Assembly (NCBI GenBank): GCA_002839335.1
Contig: PGXU01000023.1
Coordinates: 1 to 42,849, forward strand
Reading direction: 5' to 3'
From: Spirochaetae bacterium HGW-Spirochaetae-4
GTDB lineage: Bacteria > Spirochaetota > Spirochaetia > Sphaerochaetales > Sphaerochaetaceae
DNA: 42,849 nucleotides
Positions 31,314-40,445 of this stretch are shown here, one piece after another; position 1 is the stretch's first letter, and each line of letters opens with the position of its first letter. The translations under genes were made by a program, and so were the position numbers. The notes beneath the pieces were generated by a model that did not search any database, was not told where the DNA came from, and saw only the letters and a list, made by a program, of their open reading frames with translations.

Positions 31314-31605
31314 TGGGAAATCGGAGGATGAGATTGCCGGCTCCCTAGGAGTTTCCCTGGCGCAGTTGCAGAGTTTCGTCAGGGAGAACCGGGTCGATAT
31401 CGATTACTACAAATCAAGATTACTTGGGAAGCGGGATGAATGGTTGCAAGCACTCAGCAGGCGGGCTGTCGGGTACGAATACAAGGAACGGAAAGTCACC
31501 ACCACGGAATTCAACGGCAAGAAGAAGGTGTTCACAGAAATCAATGAGCGGCACCTTCCCCCGGATACTCAGGCTCTGCTTTGGCTAATTGAGCATGCAA
31601 AGTAG
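31255..31605 (+). CDS. Terminase small-subunit-like DNA-packaging protein
   Basis: The protein has 116 residues from the ATG at 31255, with GAGGAG at 31241-31246 as ribosome binding site. It has an N-terminal HTH-like stretch (AEMETDGKSEDEIAGSLGVS) and a C-terminal RRAVGYEYKERKVTTTEF followed by PPDTQALLWLIEHAK, which resembles small terminase subunits of the phBC6A51 type. Since a P27-type small subunit is also encoded at 33638, this one may be a second packaging or regulatory protein. The AT-rich cassette begins directly behind it. Confidence 0.5.
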   Translation: MAKKKVSLSTAQSVAEMETDGKSEDEIAGSLGVSLAQLQSFVRENRVDIDYYKSRLLGKRDEWLQALSRRAVGYEYKERKVTTTEFNGKKKVFTEINERHLPPDTQALLWLIEHAK

Positions 31606-31780
31606 TGTCTCTAAAACATTAGTAAAATGGTATATACCGAGTTTTCAACAAATTGAAGGTTGAATTTCGGGAATCGGGGAAGTTCTTTCAGTCGTCCTCC
31701 GGTCGATACCTCCTGAGGTTATTGTTTTATTACCCATCTATGCAAACAGTATCTCAAGCTAAATGGCAACTACGATTATT

Positions 31781-31825
31781 CAACAAATTTGTTGAGATTA
31801 TTACATTTTGTGATAGATTGTCCGT
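31781..31825 (+). promoter_or_regulatory. Promoter and palindrome of the AT-rich cassette
   Basis: TTGAGA (31792-31797), 16 bp and TAGATT (31814-31819) are followed by six bases and the ATG at 31826, again without a Shine-Dalgarno sequence. A perfect 14-bp palindrome CAACAAATTTGTTG (31781-31794) overlaps the -35 box and could be an operator. The rest of 31606-31780 shows no gene that I can support. Confidence 0.5.
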
Positions 31826-32338
31826 ATGTATAAAACAGCTCGCCAGGAACAATTTAGTGTAGCTTGGGTTAGAGCCATGGCAGCCACTCTGGGTTTAAAC
31901 ACTAGCAAGCCAGATGTAGATGATGATAGTGTCGACCTTTCTCTATTTGCAAAGGATTGGGAAGGGGGCAAGATTTCAAGACCACAGATTGATGTCCAAA
32001 TAAAATGCACTACACAAGAATTTAATGATGACGGTAACTTACATTATGTATTAAGCGCTAAGAACTATAATGATCTATCAACTACAGATGTAATTTCTCC
32101 TCGTTATTTGTTCGTTGTTACAATTCCAGAGGAAAAAACTAAGTGGGTGACAATAACTAGCAAGGCAATGGTTCTAAAAAACCTTGGTTATTGGTTTTCT
32201 CTTAGGTCGTTTGACGAACTAGCTCCAGGACAGGAAAGTAAGACAATATTGATTCCACGGGCGAATGTTCTTACAAAAGAACAATTATATGAATTAATGA
32301 ATCGAGCAAGTTTGATGGTGGATATAGATAGTGATTAA
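31826..32338 (+). CDS. DUF4365-domain protein (PD-(D/E)XK-like)
   Basis: The 170-residue protein has the DUF4365 pattern: EQFSVAWVRAMAATLGL near the start, then a VDLSLFAKD segment near 37 and IDVQIKCTT (55-63), where D...DxQxK resembles a nuclease core with Gln in place of Glu, then RYLFVVTIPEE. DUF4365 proteins occur in defence islands and on mobile elements and are thought to be nuclease-fold proteins; activity is unproven. The gene is AT-rich, with its own promoter, and overlaps the next gene by eight bases, so the two are a unit. Confidence 0.65.
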   Translation: MYKTARQEQFSVAWVRAMAATLGLNTSKPDVDDDSVDLSLFAKDWEGGKISRPQIDVQIKCTTQEFNDDGNLHYVLSAKNYNDLSTTDVISPRYLFVVTIPEEKTKWVTITSKAMVLKNLGYWFSLRSFDELAPGQESKTILIPRANVLTKEQLYELMNRASLMVDIDSD

Positions 32339-33509
32339 ACCAAATGAAATTGAAATGATTAAAAATGTACCTATCTCAAGTGTCCAAAGATTTCTCGGTT
32401 CAGCAAATTGGGAGAATACTTTTTCCCAGGCAAACGTTCTTGAGATATGGAAGACCCAGTTTGAAGACAAGTCCTTCGAGATTATATTACCATTAAGGGA
32501 TAGTTTTAAAGATTTCTTACAGAAGTATATTCAAGTCTTCAATGAGCTTAGCATTAGATATAGTAAAAACTTAGAAGGAATTATAAATCTTATCAATAGT
32601 CAAGCGACTGATATAATCCAGGTAAGAGCTAAAGGACCTGATCTTATTGATGGATCGATTCCAATGGGCGAAGGTGTAGACTTATTCATCAATGCTAAAG
32701 AGATGATGTTAGCTGCTGCCCTTGCTGCTTATAAAAAGAAGAAAATGTTTTTAGGGAGTCTTCCAGACATGACAACAGACTATCTAAATTCATTATATTT
32801 TGGACAAACTGAAATTGGTAGTTATGTAGTAAATATTAAAGTTCCAATTAACGCAAGCACAAGTTTAGATCCTGAGAATGTTGAAAATGATGGACTTGGC
32901 ATTAACTCAACCTATTCGAGGAAAGTCACAAAAACTCTCTCGGAAGGTCTGAGATCTTTGAAGATGACAACCAGAGAATATATTAGTTCTCGAGATGAAG
33001 CGATTTTCGTTGAAGCAGTAGAACACGGCGTAAGTTCAAATCTTTGTGATGCAATAGTTGGTATAAGCAATAGAATTTCAAAACGCGAGATTGCTATTTC
33101 CGTTCGTTATCCTGTGAGTATAGATGAGAATATTGAAGAGGTTATTGAATTTAGGAAAGATGATATAGAAGTCATTGAACGGATTTCTTCTGTTTTTAAA
33201 GAGGAGACGACTCAACAAAATTTTACAGTTAGTGGTTATGTATTAAAATTGCATCGAGATGAAAAAGAAGAAGCTGGAAAAATCACTTTAAAGGCACCTT
33301 TAGACGGGATCGAAAAAAGTGTGAAAATTTCACTGAACAAGGATGACTATGAGAAGGCAATTATTGCCCATGAAAAGAAATGTAAACTTCAATGCACTGG
33401 ATTTCTAGTGGTAAAACCTAGGAAAATTCAATTAGTTGATGTAATAAATGTGCAAGAATTAACCGAAGAGGCACCTGACCTATTCAACTCGCCGCCTTCA
33501 GAGCAATAG
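32331..33509 (+). CDS. Unknown protein, partner of the DUF4365 gene
   Basis: In this 392-residue protein the N-terminal 100 residues are helical. The centre has VRAKGPDLIDGSIPMGEGVD near residue 98, then a hydrophobic helix (MMLAAALAAYKKKKMFLG), and the last 130 residues look like mixed beta structure (QNFTVSGYVLKLHRDEKEEA, then ITLKAPLDGIEKSVKISLNK) that could be a binding domain. I do not recognise the family. It shares low GC and codon habits with the DUF4365 gene and differs strongly from the flanking late genes. A role as regulator, antitoxin or second subunit of a defence pair is a guess from context. Confidence 0.6.
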   Translation: MIKPNEIEMIKNVPISSVQRFLGSANWENTFSQANVLEIWKTQFEDKSFEIILPLRDSFKDFLQKYIQVFNELSIRYSKNLEGIINLINSQATDIIQVRAKGPDLIDGSIPMGEGVDLFINAKEMMLAAALAAYKKKKMFLGSLPDMTTDYLNSLYFGQTEIGSYVVNIKVPINASTSLDPENVENDGLGINSTYSRKVTKTLSEGLRSLKMTTREYISSRDEAIFVEAVEHGVSSNLCDAIVGISNRISKREIAISVRYPVSIDENIEEVIEFRKDDIEVIERISSVFKEETTQQNFTVSGYVLKLHRDEKEEAGKITLKAPLDGIEKSVKISLNKDDYEKAIIAHEKKCKLQCTGFLVVKPRKIQLVDVINVQELTEEAPDLFNSPPSEQ

Positions 33510-33637
33510 ATAATTTAAATATTGAAATACTTTTCTCAGTCTTCCCCCGGGGGGTGGGTAGAATACCTGCAACCTGACGGTTTTATACCGTGGGTGAACC
33601 TGGCTGTGCACAGGTGCAAAATGGGAATTTTCATAAA

Positions 33638-34135
33638 ATGGCTGGAAGACCGAGAAAACCGAGTAAGACAAAGATCATCCAAGGCACCTTCAAACCCTCC
33701 CGGAACCCGGTGAGGGAGCCTGAGCCGGCACCTCCGATCGACACGAAAATCAAGCCGCCGGCCAGCCTCAACAAATGGGCCAAATCTTTTTGGAACGAAT
33801 ACATAGAGGAGCTCATGCAGACCGGAGTCCTCACCAGTGTGGACCTCTCCTCCTTCGAGGTGACCGCAGCCACCTACGGCCAGTGGAAGGAAGCCGAGTA
33901 CATCGTCAACCACGATGAGTTCAAGCGCAAAAGGACGTTGGAAAAATACATGAAATCGCGTGGTTTTGAGCGAAAAAACATGCCCGAACTGATCGTGATG
34001 GAAAAGGCCCGCTCCGATTTCCTCCGCTACTCCACCCAGTTCGGATTGAATCCGGCTTCCCGGAACCGCATCGACGTGTCGGATGGGAAGAAGGAAGTCG
34101 ACCCGATGGAGGAGCTGTTGTCGGAACATGCCTAG
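33638..34135 (+). CDS. Phage terminase small subunit, P27 family
   Basis: The protein has 165 residues from the ATG at 33638. GRPRKPSKTKIIQGTFKPSRNP at the start is the typical P27 N-terminus; the rest is helical with LTSVDLSSFEVTAATYGQW and a C-terminal FGLNPASRNRIDVS. The protein recognises the packaging site and stimulates the large subunit. The frame extends upstream to 33590, but the family start fits 33638. No strong ribosome binding site is seen. It overlaps the large subunit gene by eight bases. Confidence 0.88.
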   Translation: MAGRPRKPSKTKIIQGTFKPSRNPVREPEPAPPIDTKIKPPASLNKWAKSFWNEYIEELMQTGVLTSVDLSSFEVTAATYGQWKEAEYIVNHDEFKRKRTLEKYMKSRGFERKNMPELIVMEKARSDFLRYSTQFGLNPASRNRIDVSDGKKEVDPMEELLSEHA

Positions 34136-35837
34136 AAAACCGGTAGTGGGAGACGACCACAGGGGTAAGCAATACATCGACGATATCTTGAACGGTAAGA
34201 TTCCTGCATGCCTGTTTGTCCGGCAGGCGGTCCAACGGCATGTCAGGGACCTGGAGCGTTCGAAGGATCCCTCCTTCCCCTACCGTTTCGATGAAAGCAA
34301 GGCCCTCAAGTCCATCCGGTTCGCCCAGCTGCTGAAACACTCGAAGGGGATATGGGCGAAGCGCAACGAGAATCTCCGGCTGGAAGGTTGGCAACAGTTC
34401 ATAAAATGGTGCCTGCACGGATGGATCCGCAAGGACAACGGGTGCCGCCGGTTCAGGAAATCCTACATCGAGGTTCCCAGGAAGAATGGGAAGACCACCA
34501 TGGCCGCGACCGAGGCATCGGACGTGTTCTTCCTCGATGGGGAGGCGGGTGCTGAAATCTATTGCGCCGCCACAAAACGCGACCAGGCCAAGATCTGCTG
34601 GAACGAGGTGCGGGCGCAGATCATGAAGCAACCCTCGCTACGGAAACGGGTAGACATCTACAAGACGTTCTCCACCATCAAGCAGAAGGGCGGGGATTCC
34701 ATCATCAGGGCATTGGGAGCCGAGTCCGATACCGAGGACGGCCTCAATCCGCTGCTTGCGATCATCGACGAATACCACGCACACAAGACGGCCGACATGG
34801 TGAACGTGCTTGAAAGCGGCATGGGAGCCAGGGAAGAGCCGCTGCTGTATATCATCACCACAGCCGGTTCCAACCGCAACGGCCCGTGCTTCCAGGAGGA
34901 GCGTGAACTGGCGGTGCGCACGTTGGCCGGGGATGGTCCGGACGATTTCTTCTGCATCATCTACACGCTGGACGAGGGGGACGAATGGGACGATCCCGAG
35001 GTGTGGATCAAGGCAAACCCGAACCTCGGTGTCTCGGTGAAGTACGAGTACCTGAGCTCGAGGGTAAAGCAGGCGTTGGCATCACCCAGGAAGCAGAACG
35101 ACGTGAAGACGAAGAACTTCAACGTCTGGTGCGATTCCCAGACAGCATGGATCGGCTCCGAGGTTTGGGACGCGTGCGGGGGTGCGGTCGATCCCGAGGC
35201 GTTGGCCGGCAGGAACTGTTTTATCGGAATGGACCTTGCGAACACCGACGACCTGTCCTCTGTCGTCGCGGTCTTTCCTCCGGTGGACCTGGAGACCGAT
35301 TACACGATCCTCGCGAAGTTCTACATGCCGGAGGATGCGATCGATGAGAAAAGTAAAAAAGACAAGGTCCCCTATGCCTTGTGGCGGGACCAGGGATACC
35401 TGACGGCCACCCCGGGAAACATCATAGACCAGGACTTCATCGAGGCGGACCTCCGTGGTCTCGCCGACACATATCACGTCGTGGCAACGGGATACGACCC
35501 TTGGAATGCGAGCCAGATCGTGACGCACATGAAGTCCGAGGGGATGGTGATGGCGGCGGTGAGGCAAGGCTTCGCGACCATGAGTCCCATGTCGAAGTTC
35601 TTTGAAACGCTTTTCACCGGAAAGCGGCTCCGGCATGGTAAGAATCCAGTATTGGCATGGAATGCCGCTTGCGTGGAGGTCGAACAGGATCCCGCGGGGA
35701 ACATCAAGCCGGTGAAACCCGACAGGCGCAAGACCGGCAGACGGATCGATGGGATCGTGGCGACAATCATGGCCTTGGGCCTGTCGATGCAGGACGAGGG
35801 TGAAGAGGAGGACGATGGCAGCCTGTGGGTAGTCTGA
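34128..35837 (+). CDS. Phage terminase large subunit (HK97/Terminase_1 type)
   Basis: The 569-residue protein has an N-terminal packaging ATPase with Walker A PRKNGKT (117-123) and Walker B LLAIIDEY (209-216), and a C-terminal RNase H-like nuclease with FIGMDLANTDDLSS as first acidic site and RRIDGIVATIMALG as the last. It pumps DNA into proheads and cuts the concatemer. The start overlaps the small subunit stop; the longer frame from 34083 is rejected. The portal gene starts inside its last codons. Confidence 0.93.
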   Translation: MPRKPVVGDDHRGKQYIDDILNGKIPACLFVRQAVQRHVRDLERSKDPSFPYRFDESKALKSIRFAQLLKHSKGIWAKRNENLRLEGWQQFIKWCLHGWIRKDNGCRRFRKSYIEVPRKNGKTTMAATEASDVFFLDGEAGAEIYCAATKRDQAKICWNEVRAQIMKQPSLRKRVDIYKTFSTIKQKGGDSIIRALGAESDTEDGLNPLLAIIDEYHAHKTADMVNVLESGMGAREEPLLYIITTAGSNRNGPCFQEERELAVRTLAGDGPDDFFCIIYTLDEGDEWDDPEVWIKANPNLGVSVKYEYLSSRVKQALASPRKQNDVKTKNFNVWCDSQTAWIGSEVWDACGGAVDPEALAGRNCFIGMDLANTDDLSSVVAVFPPVDLETDYTILAKFYMPEDAIDEKSKKDKVPYALWRDQGYLTATPGNIIDQDFIEADLRGLADTYHVVATGYDPWNASQIVTHMKSEGMVMAAVRQGFATMSPMSKFFETLFTGKRLRHGKNPVLAWNAACVEVEQDPAGNIKPVKPDRRKTGRRIDGIVATIMALGLSMQDEGEEEDDGSLWVV

Positions 35838-36985
35838 GGGGATTTGTTACCAGAAAACTGTTCGGACTCATGGATATCGGGGAACTTGCGGCCAACCTGC
35901 GTGAAAGCGGGTACGTCACCATGAGTGGTGAGCAGGTGAGCGTGGAAAGCGCCCAGCGGCTGTTCGCCGTGTATGCCTGCGTGAACGTCCTGGCCGAAAC
36001 GATCGCTACCCTGCCGTTGAAACTGTACCGGACCGACCGGGACGGGAACCGCGAAGTGGTGAAGGACCATGCCTTCGCGAAGACGCTGAAGAAGCCGAAT
36101 CCCACCGACACCCCGTTCGAGTTCTTCGAACGGGTGATCTGGCACCTTGCCCTCCGGGGGAAGTTCTTCGCCATCAAAGTGCGCGTGTTCGGCGAGGTCC
36201 ACGACCTCCTTCCGGTGTCGAATCCGGACCTAGTGACCGTGGTCGACACCGCGGACCATGGGTACGAGTTCATCATCGACGGCAAGCGGTACTCGCAGGA
36301 CGAGGTCCTCTACCTGATCGTGCATGACGGAAAATCGGTGATCCGCTACCAGGCGGACACGTTGGGAAAGAACCAGGCGATCAACCGCTACGGATCCGCA
36401 TTCTTCCGCAACGGGGCGATGCCGGGTCTGGTGATCAGGAATCCGAACAAATTCAAGGACGAGGGTGCGTTCAAGCAGTTCAAGAAGCGGTGGGAAGACA
36501 CCTACGGGTCTGCCAGGAACGGGAACAAGGTCGCCATCCTCGACGATGGGAAGACCATCGAGAAGATATCGCTGACCAACGAGGATAGCCAGTTCTTGGA
36601 CACGAACAAATACTCGGACTCGCAGATCGCGGGGTTGTTCCGGGTTCCAGTGTACATGATCGGAAACTATGACAAGGCGACATTCAGCAACATCGAGAAC
36701 CTCGGCCAGCAGTTCGCCAGGTTCACGATCGCACCCTGGTGCCGACGGATCGAGAGCGCCGTCACTCTCCAGTGCCTGCAGGATCCTTCCCTGTACGGGG
36801 AATTCCTGATCGATTCGCTGGAACGGGGAAACCTGCTCTCCCGGTACCAGGCGTATCAGGTGGGCCGGAACTCGGGATTCCTCTCAGCGAACGAGATCCG
36901 GAGGAAGGAGAACATGAATCCGTATGAAGGCGGGGACGAGTTCCTCAAGCCGATGAACAACGAGACTGCCGGGACAGGAGGCTGA
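35825..36985 (+). CDS. Phage portal protein (HK97 family)
   Basis: The 386-residue protein starts at a GTG overlapping the terminase end by 13 bp, with AGGAGG at 35806-35811. VSVESAQRLFAVYACVNVLAETIATLPLKLYR is the family N-terminus, and FRVPVYMIGNYDKATFSNIEN and a C-terminal ANEIRRKENMNPYEGGDEF are also typical. Twelve copies form the ring through which DNA enters and leaves the head. The next gene follows one base later. Confidence 0.92.
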   Translation: MGSLRGFVTRKLFGLMDIGELAANLRESGYVTMSGEQVSVESAQRLFAVYACVNVLAETIATLPLKLYRTDRDGNREVVKDHAFAKTLKKPNPTDTPFEFFERVIWHLALRGKFFAIKVRVFGEVHDLLPVSNPDLVTVVDTADHGYEFIIDGKRYSQDEVLYLIVHDGKSVIRYQADTLGKNQAINRYGSAFFRNGAMPGLVIRNPNKFKDEGAFKQFKKRWEDTYGSARNGNKVAILDDGKTIEKISLTNEDSQFLDTNKYSDSQIAGLFRVPVYMIGNYDKATFSNIENLGQQFARFTIAPWCRRIESAVTLQCLQDPSLYGEFLIDSLERGNLLSRYQAYQVGRNSGFLSANEIRRKENMNPYEGGDEFLKPMNNETAGTGG

Positions 36986-36986
36986 T

Positions 36987-37778
36987 ATGGGCAAATGGTA
37001 TCGGATCGTGGCGAAAGCCGAATCCGCCGACATCTACATCTATGACGAGATCGGCATGTGGGGAGTCACTGCCCAGGCGTTCACCAACGCGCTGCAGGCG
37101 GTCAAGGACAAGAGGTCGCTGAACCTGTACCTGAACAGTCCCGGTGGGGACGTGTTCGAGGGTATGGCTATCTACAATGCGCTCTATCCCCTGAAAGACA
37201 AGATCACGGTCCATGTGATGGGATTGGCCGCATCGATGGCAAGCGTGGTGATGCTCGCCGCCTCGCACCGGATCGTGTATACGGGAGCGATGGTCATGAT
37301 CCACAACCCATGGGGATGTGCGCTGGGGACAGCCGGGGAAATGCGCAAGACTGCGGAGACCCTGGACAAGATCACCGACCAGATTGTGGACATCTACGCG
37401 AATGCGATCGGAAGGGAATCCGACGAGATCAGGCGGCTCATGGATGAGGAGACCTGGTTCAATGCGTCGGAAGCCATGGAGATTGGATTTGCGACCGAGG
37501 AGACCGAAGTCGAGGCTGCGGCCTCGCTGAAAAGGAAATATGCCATGAAATTCCACCACGCTCCGTCGGAGATTGTGGTTGAAGACGAGCCGACGGTCCG
37601 GGAAGCCGAGGAGGCCCTGCGGGATGCGGGTTTCTCCGATTCCCGGGCAAAGGCAATCCTCGCGAAAGGCTTCTCCCTCCGGGATGGAGGGGAAGCGGAA
37701 CACCGGGATGGTGGCCAGGATTTCGCTCCCGCGCTCCGGCTTGTCGCAGGCATTCGGAAAAATTTGGAGGTATTCTAA
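36987..37778 (+). CDS. ClpP-like prohead maturation protease
   Basis: The 263-residue protein has a ClpP-fold serine protease domain: NLYLNSPGGDVFEGMAIYN, the nucleophile Ser83 in GLAASMAS, and His106 in MIHNPWG; the acidic member is probably in the DEETWF segment near residue 150. Phages of HK97 type use such proteases to trim capsid and scaffold during maturation. The C-terminal tail (from 190) is variable and may be removed itself. Its stop overlaps the capsid gene start. Confidence 0.92.
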   Translation: MGKWYRIVAKAESADIYIYDEIGMWGVTAQAFTNALQAVKDKRSLNLYLNSPGGDVFEGMAIYNALYPLKDKITVHVMGLAASMASVVMLAASHRIVYTGAMVMIHNPWGCALGTAGEMRKTAETLDKITDQIVDIYANAIGRESDEIRRLMDEETWFNASEAMEIGFATEETEVEAAASLKRKYAMKFHHAPSEIVVEDEPTVREAEEALRDAGFSDSRAKAILAKGFSLRDGGEAEHRDGGQDFAPALRLVAGIRKNLEVF

Positions 37779-38950
37779 TGGACGAGTTGATGAAACAACT
37801 GAAGGCCCTTGCGGATTCCATCGCTGCGATCTCCGGTCGCATCGACGCTTTGGAGACGGCCAGGGGCTCCACCGGAGATATGGATGCATTGAAGGCGGAG
37901 ATGAAGAAACAGAAGGATGAGGTCACAGCGATATTGGCCAAGGTCCAGCGCGAGGGTATCACAGGACTGGATGCGAAGGGTGCCAAACGGGCGGAGGCTA
38001 TCGCCGCGTTCGTCGGTGCGGTGAGGGGCAATCTTAGCGCCGTCACCCGGACCAGTTCGAACGAGGACGGGGGATTCTTCGTCACTCCCGAGATCGAGGC
38101 GGGCATCATGCATCTGGCGGCGACCGAAGGAAGCATGCGTTCGATCGCGGATGTTCGCGGCACCAACAGCGACGAGGTGGTGATCAACGTCCGGGTGAAA
38201 GGAGCCGCGGCTGGACATGTCGGGGAGAATGACGAACGCGAGGAGACCGAGACTCCCAAGTACGCACAGATCCGTATTCCCATCCACACCCAGTACGCAG
38301 AACCGGTCATCAGCAACCAGGCGCTCGAGGATCCGGACGAGGATTTGGCGGCCGAGCTGACCTTCGCCATCTCCGAGGCTCTCGGTGTGCAGGACGAGGA
38401 GGACTTCATCCTGGGCAACGGGGTGAAGAAGGCGCGTGGGATCCTCAGTTATCCGACCAAGCTTTGTGCCAAGAAGAAGGATTTGGAATGGGGCAAGGTT
38501 CCGGTGGTGAAGACCGGAAAAGCCCTCTCGTTCGCAGACGCGAATCCCGTACAAGTCTTCCGCAACGCGAAAAAATTGCTGAAGGTCGCCTACCGGACCG
38601 GTGCGGTGATCGTCACAAACTCGGACACGGCAGCGGTCATGGAAGGGTTCTTGGACGACAACGGCCGGCCGCTGTGGGTCGATTCCATCAAGGATGGGCA
38701 ACCCGACCGTCTGATCGGCCTCGGGGTCGTCATCAACGACTACATGCCCGACATCGACAATGCCGAGGGACTTCCGTTCGCTGCGTTGATGAATCCGAAG
38801 AAAGCCTACGCGATCCGCGACCGCAAGGGGATGACCATGATCCGGGATCCCTACACCAGACCGGGATTCGTGAAGTTCCACACCGAGAAGCGCACCGGTG
38901 CGGGTATCAAGAACTATGAAGCCATCGTGCTCATCAAGGCAGAAGCCTAA
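37778..38950 (+). CDS. Major capsid protein (HK97 fold)
   Basis: The 390-residue protein has about 100 N-terminal residues that are coiled-coil-like (KQLKALADSIAAISGRIDAL, then MKKQKDEVTAI) and correspond to the scaffolding delta domain removed by the protease. The body begins at GGFFVTPEIEAGIMHLA and contains HTQYAEPVISNQALED and FVKFHTEKRTGAGIKNYEA, typical for HK97 capsids. GGAGG precedes the ATG. Confidence 0.92.
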   Translation: MDELMKQLKALADSIAAISGRIDALETARGSTGDMDALKAEMKKQKDEVTAILAKVQREGITGLDAKGAKRAEAIAAFVGAVRGNLSAVTRTSSNEDGGFFVTPEIEAGIMHLAATEGSMRSIADVRGTNSDEVVINVRVKGAAAGHVGENDEREETETPKYAQIRIPIHTQYAEPVISNQALEDPDEDLAAELTFAISEALGVQDEEDFILGNGVKKARGILSYPTKLCAKKKDLEWGKVPVVKTGKALSFADANPVQVFRNAKKLLKVAYRTGAVIVTNSDTAAVMEGFLDDNGRPLWVDSIKDGQPDRLIGLGVVINDYMPDIDNAEGLPFAALMNPKKAYAIRDRKGMTMIRDPYTRPGFVKFHTEKRTGAGIKNYEAIVLIKAEA

Positions 38951-38961
38951 GGAGGATCCGG

Positions 38962-39363
38962 ATGAAGGACCAGAAGAGCTTGATTGATGCCAGGATTGCC
39001 GTACCGGTCACGGTGGGCAAGGCCTCGGTGGAGGGAAATGCTATCGATCGGACGGGATTCGAGGCGGTGACCATTGCCGCGGTGATCGGATCCGGCGCAT
39101 ACGCAGCTGACAAGACGGTGAGGACGGTACTCCTCGAAAGTGAGGATGGGATCGCATTTACCGAAGTGCCTGCGAACAAGGTGGTCGGATATCCGGTTGT
39201 CGCGGACGCCGTTCTTGGCGACGACCTGGTGGTCACCCTCGGGTACATCGGGGATGCCAAGTTCGCCCGTCTCGACTACGAGGTCGAGGGAGTGTTGGCT
39301 GCGGATGTCACCCTGTATGCCATGGCGGTGCTGGGCCATCCGGCGCTCTCTCCGGTAGCGTGA
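38962..39363 (+). CDS. Small virion protein, probably head-associated
   Basis: The 133-residue protein is beta-rich with short Gly/Ala segments (VTVGKASVEGNAIDRTGFEA near 16, LGYIGDAKFARLDYE near 92). It lies between capsid and connector genes, where HK97-like phages carry decoration or head-fibre proteins. The family is not recognised, so the call is from position. AGGAGG lies seven bases before the start. Confidence 0.5.
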   Translation: MKDQKSLIDARIAVPVTVGKASVEGNAIDRTGFEAVTIAAVIGSGAYAADKTVRTVLLESEDGIAFTEVPANKVVGYPVVADAVLGDDLVVTLGYIGDAKFARLDYEVEGVLAADVTLYAMAVLGHPALSPVA

Positions 39364-39417
39364 TACGATCGGTCGGGGTGGACTTGACGGCCCACCCCGA
39401 CCTTGGAGGGATGTGTG

Positions 39418-39990
39418 GTGGTTTTGCATGGGGATGCCCTGGTCAGCTGGGAATATGTGGCCGGGATGCTTGGGTACCAGGAGGCTCAGAAGGATCGGGT
39501 GGTGGGACTGATCAACTGGATATCAAGCCGGGCAGTGGCGGTTGCCGGACGCGAGATCATCCGGCGGGAGCGCGTCTATATTGCCGACGGGCTCGGTACC
39601 GCCCGGATATACCTGCCGGTCGTTCCTGTCGTGTCGGTGGAGTCGGTCGTCATTGACGATCGTCATGTGTTCGACAACCCGTGCTTGGATCCATCCGAAT
39701 ACCATGTTGAGGAACACAGCGGCATCGTCACCCGGTACGGCGGGATCTTCGCCGAGGGGATGCACAATGTCCGCATCTCCTATACCGGCGGATATGCGGT
39801 GGAGACCATGCCGGACGACATCCGCAAGGCGTGTCTCGAGGCCATACAGACGGCTTGGAACCGCCAGATGGACAATTCCTATGGCGTATCGTCCAAATCG
39901 ATGTCGGACGGGTCGAACCTCAGCTACGAGCTGAGGCTCTCGGCGGACGTGTATGGGGTGTTCAGCGGCCTGCGGCTGGCGGTGATGTGA
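39418..39990 (+). CDS. Head-tail connector protein (gp6-like)
   Basis: About 190 residues. GGAGGG (39405-39410) is followed by GTG codons at 39415 and 39418; 39418 has the better spacing. ISYTGGYAVETMPDDIRKACLEAI near residue 120 is the hallmark of gp6-type head-tail connectors, which sit below the portal. The N-terminal VAGMLGY segment and the central RIYLPVVPVVSVESVVI support this. The stop overlaps the next start (TGATG). Confidence 0.8.
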   Translation: MVLHGDALVSWEYVAGMLGYQEAQKDRVVGLINWISSRAVAVAGREIIRRERVYIADGLGTARIYLPVVPVVSVESVVIDDRHVFDNPCLDPSEYHVEEHSGIVTRYGGIFAEGMHNVRISYTGGYAVETMPDDIRKACLEAIQTAWNRQMDNSYGVSSKSMSDGSNLSYELRLSADVYGVFSGLRLAVM

Positions 39991-40445
39991 TGGGAAGGCA
40001 CGTGGCGATTGATACCCGGATAATCGGGGAGCTGAGGGGATTCGATGCCGACCAGGGGGTTGTCTCCCGTGTGGTCGGGGCCATGGCGCTCAGCCTGAAG
40101 CAACAGGCCAGGAAGGAACAGGAACGCACCTTCACGCAACGCACCGGCAAGTACCGGAGGTCCATCTGGTACAGGCAGCGGAGGGGACAACCGAGGGCGG
40201 TATTGTACGCGGGGAACCTGTCGTCGATCTACGAGCACCGTGGGGCCCTTATCCAACCCATGAAGGGACTTGCGCTGCGGTTCGAGATCAACGGGAAGGA
40301 GATCTTCTACCGGGGTGTCATCAAGGTGGAGGCCCGGCCTTGGTTCGATATCGCGATAAGGCGGGCACGGGCAAGGGAGATCGATGTGAAGGCCGCTTCG
40401 AGCCAGATGGAAAAGGAATTCAGGAGGCACAATCTTGGAAACTAG
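39990..40445 (+). CDS. HK97 gp10-like tail-component protein
   Basis: The 151-residue protein begins at the ATG overlapping the preceding stop. The middle QERTFTQRTGKYRRSIWYRQ followed by LYAGNLSSIYEHRG, and the C-terminal EARPWFDIAIRRARAREID, match small tail-neck proteins (HK97 gp10 type) that connect head and tail. The order in the operon supports this. It overlaps the following gene by 11 bp. Confidence 0.72.
   Translation: MGRHVAIDTRIIGELRGFDADQGVVSRVVGAMALSLKQQARKEQERTFTQRTGKYRRSIWYRQRRGQPRAVLYAGNLSSIYEHRGALIQPMKGLALRFEINGKEIFYRGVIKVEARPWFDIAIRRARAREIDVKAASSQMEKEFRRHNLGN

Noticed and set aside
31653-31862. 69-codon frame before the DUF4365 gene
   Set aside because: It crosses the promoter and palindrome and overlaps the next start; composition is not coding-like.
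33522-33713. 63-codon frame before the small terminase
   Set aside because: It overlaps the well-supported P27 small terminase gene in another frame and has no ribosome binding site.
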